DNA of 13,276 bases. Origin: Methanomassiliicoccales archaeon. Lineage in GTDB: Archaea > Thermoplasmatota > Thermoplasmata > Methanomassiliicoccales > JACIVX01. The notes below the pieces were generated by a model, which was given only the letters and a program-made list of their open reading frames with translations, was not told the origin of the DNA and did not search any database. Location: contig JAJRAG010000023.1 in the NCBI GenBank assembly GCA_028682925.1, positions 1-13,276 on the forward strand. The letters are read 5' to 3'. Shown one piece after another: positions 12,683 through 13,276 of this stretch; the stretch's first letter is position 1; every line of letters starts with the position of its first letter. The position numbers and the translations under genes were made by a program.

Positions 12683-13276
12683 CTACCACCCTCCTATCTT
12701 GTTGATGGCAGACTCGGAGAAAAGTGCTAGTCTTCCCGGGTCCCCTCCAGGTGCCATAAGTGCCGCGTTCAGGTTGTCAAACGTCACTATTTCCACCCCT
12801 GGCAAGTTAGATGCCCCGGTCAAAAGCGGTGACTCTTCATTCGAAACGACAATAAGGACGCCTCTTGGTGAGCGGATTCTTCTACCTCGCATCTTGCCTC
12901 TGCCTGCTCTGGTCTTCGTACCGTCCCTGACCCTCTCAACATCCGCGATTCCGATTCTGTCAAGAACATCCATCACTTCCGAGGTTTTGGACAGATTCTC
13001 GATATCATCCTCTACCACGATTGGTACAGTGATTCCTTCGGCGAACTTGTGTCCCCGCTCCCTTACTTTCTCGGGATCTGCCATCGCGGCAAGCGCAGAA
13101 AGCTTGGCGACGGCCATCTCCTTCCTGTTGACCTTCTTGGACCAGTCACGTTCGACGTATGGCGGGTGGGCCCTCCGACCTCCAACTGTGCCTGGTGATT
13201 GGGCGCCTCTCTGCCCCTGGGACAATCTCTGGACTCTTGCCACCCCTCTTCCCTTGCCCCAGGTGGAGACCGCGTG
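12683..13276 (-). CDS. rpl4: 50S ribosomal protein L4 (uL4), C-terminal part (runs off the right edge)
   Basis: 197 codons up to the stop are visible; the first ~55-60 residues expected for archaeal L4 (about 250 aa) lie beyond the window. The reading frame is open to the edge: the bases before the GTG at 13243 translate HAVSTWGKGRG, the conserved loop that leads into VARVQRL, so that GTG is an internal valine, not a start. Further family segments are RRAHPPYVERDWSKKVNRKE, TRAGRGKMRGRRIRSPRGVL and FDNLNAALMAPGGDPGRLAL. L4 binds 23S rRNA and lines the tunnel. By standard order L3 should lie upstream, off the window. Confidence 0.97.
   Translation of the reverse strand, partial: HAVSTWGKGRGVARVQRLSQGQRGAQSPGTVGGRRAHPPYVERDWSKKVNRKEMAVAKLSALAAMADPEKVRERGHKFAEGITVPIVVEDDIENLSKTSEVMDVLDRIGIADVERVRDGTKTRAGRGKMRGRRIRSPRGVLIVVSNEESPLLTGASNLPGVEIVTFDNLNAALMAPGGDPGRLALFSESAINKIGGW

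Noticed and set aside
13241..13243. GTG as the start of a 186-aa L4
   Set aside because: The frame stays open upstream to the window edge, and those codons encode the conserved STWGKGRG segment of L4, so the GTG is an internal valine.
1..13276. CRISPR arrays, tRNA/rRNA genes, insertion sequences or a defence island
   Set aside because: No repeats, RNA-gene folds, transposase frames or foreign-looking genes were seen. Virtually all the DNA is accounted for by conserved translation and secretion genes.

Overview
The window is a single, unbroken archaeal ribosomal-protein cluster: 26 genes, all on the minus strand, so transcription runs from position 13276 toward position 1. Eukaryote/archaea-type proteins with no bacterial counterpart (L32e, L19e, S4e), a SUI1-type initiation factor and the RNase P subunit Rpp29 inside the cluster show that this is an archaeon. 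The gene order L4-L23-L2-S19-L22-S3-L29-SUI1-Rpp29-S17-L14-L24-S4e-L5-S14-S8-L6-L32e-L19e-L18-S5-L30-L15-SecY is the standard euryarchaeal S10/spc order. The N-terminally extended L32e, the long SecY and mixed arginine codons would fit a Thermoplasmata-like or methanogen-related euryarchaeon, but that assignment is only an inference.

Layout in the direction of transcription. (1) Positions 13276-9918: S10-operon genes L4 (5' end off the window), L23, L2, S19, L22 and S3. (2) 9912-8808: L29, aIF1/SUI1, Rpp29 and S17, the block where translation initiation and tRNA maturation join the ribosomal genes. (3) 8801-2323: spc-like genes L14, L24, S4e, L5, S14 (48 aa, easily missed), S8, L6, L32e, L19e, L18, S5, L30 and L15. 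(4) 2305-1: membrane-protein biogenesis, with SecY and a DUF106/EMC3-TMCO1 (YidC-like) protein, then the first 29 codons of a nucleotide kinase, probably cytidylate kinase.

Packing is extreme. By my start choices only about 116 bases lie between genes, gaps run from a 4-base overlap to 17 bases, and there is no room for an internal promoter or terminator outside coding sequence. Nearly every gene has a Shine-Dalgarno sequence in the tail of the gene before it. At nine junctions the upstream stop codon is itself part of that Shine-Dalgarno sequence, suggesting translational coupling by termination-reinitiation. I used this spacing rule to move several starts, including TTG starts for L14 and L30.

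I see no mobile element, CRISPR array, RNA gene, repeat or foreign island. I do not see a new biological system here. The points worth a second look are the stop/Shine-Dalgarno fusions, the L32e and S3 extensions, and the SecY-DUF106 neighbourhood without an adenylate kinase gene.
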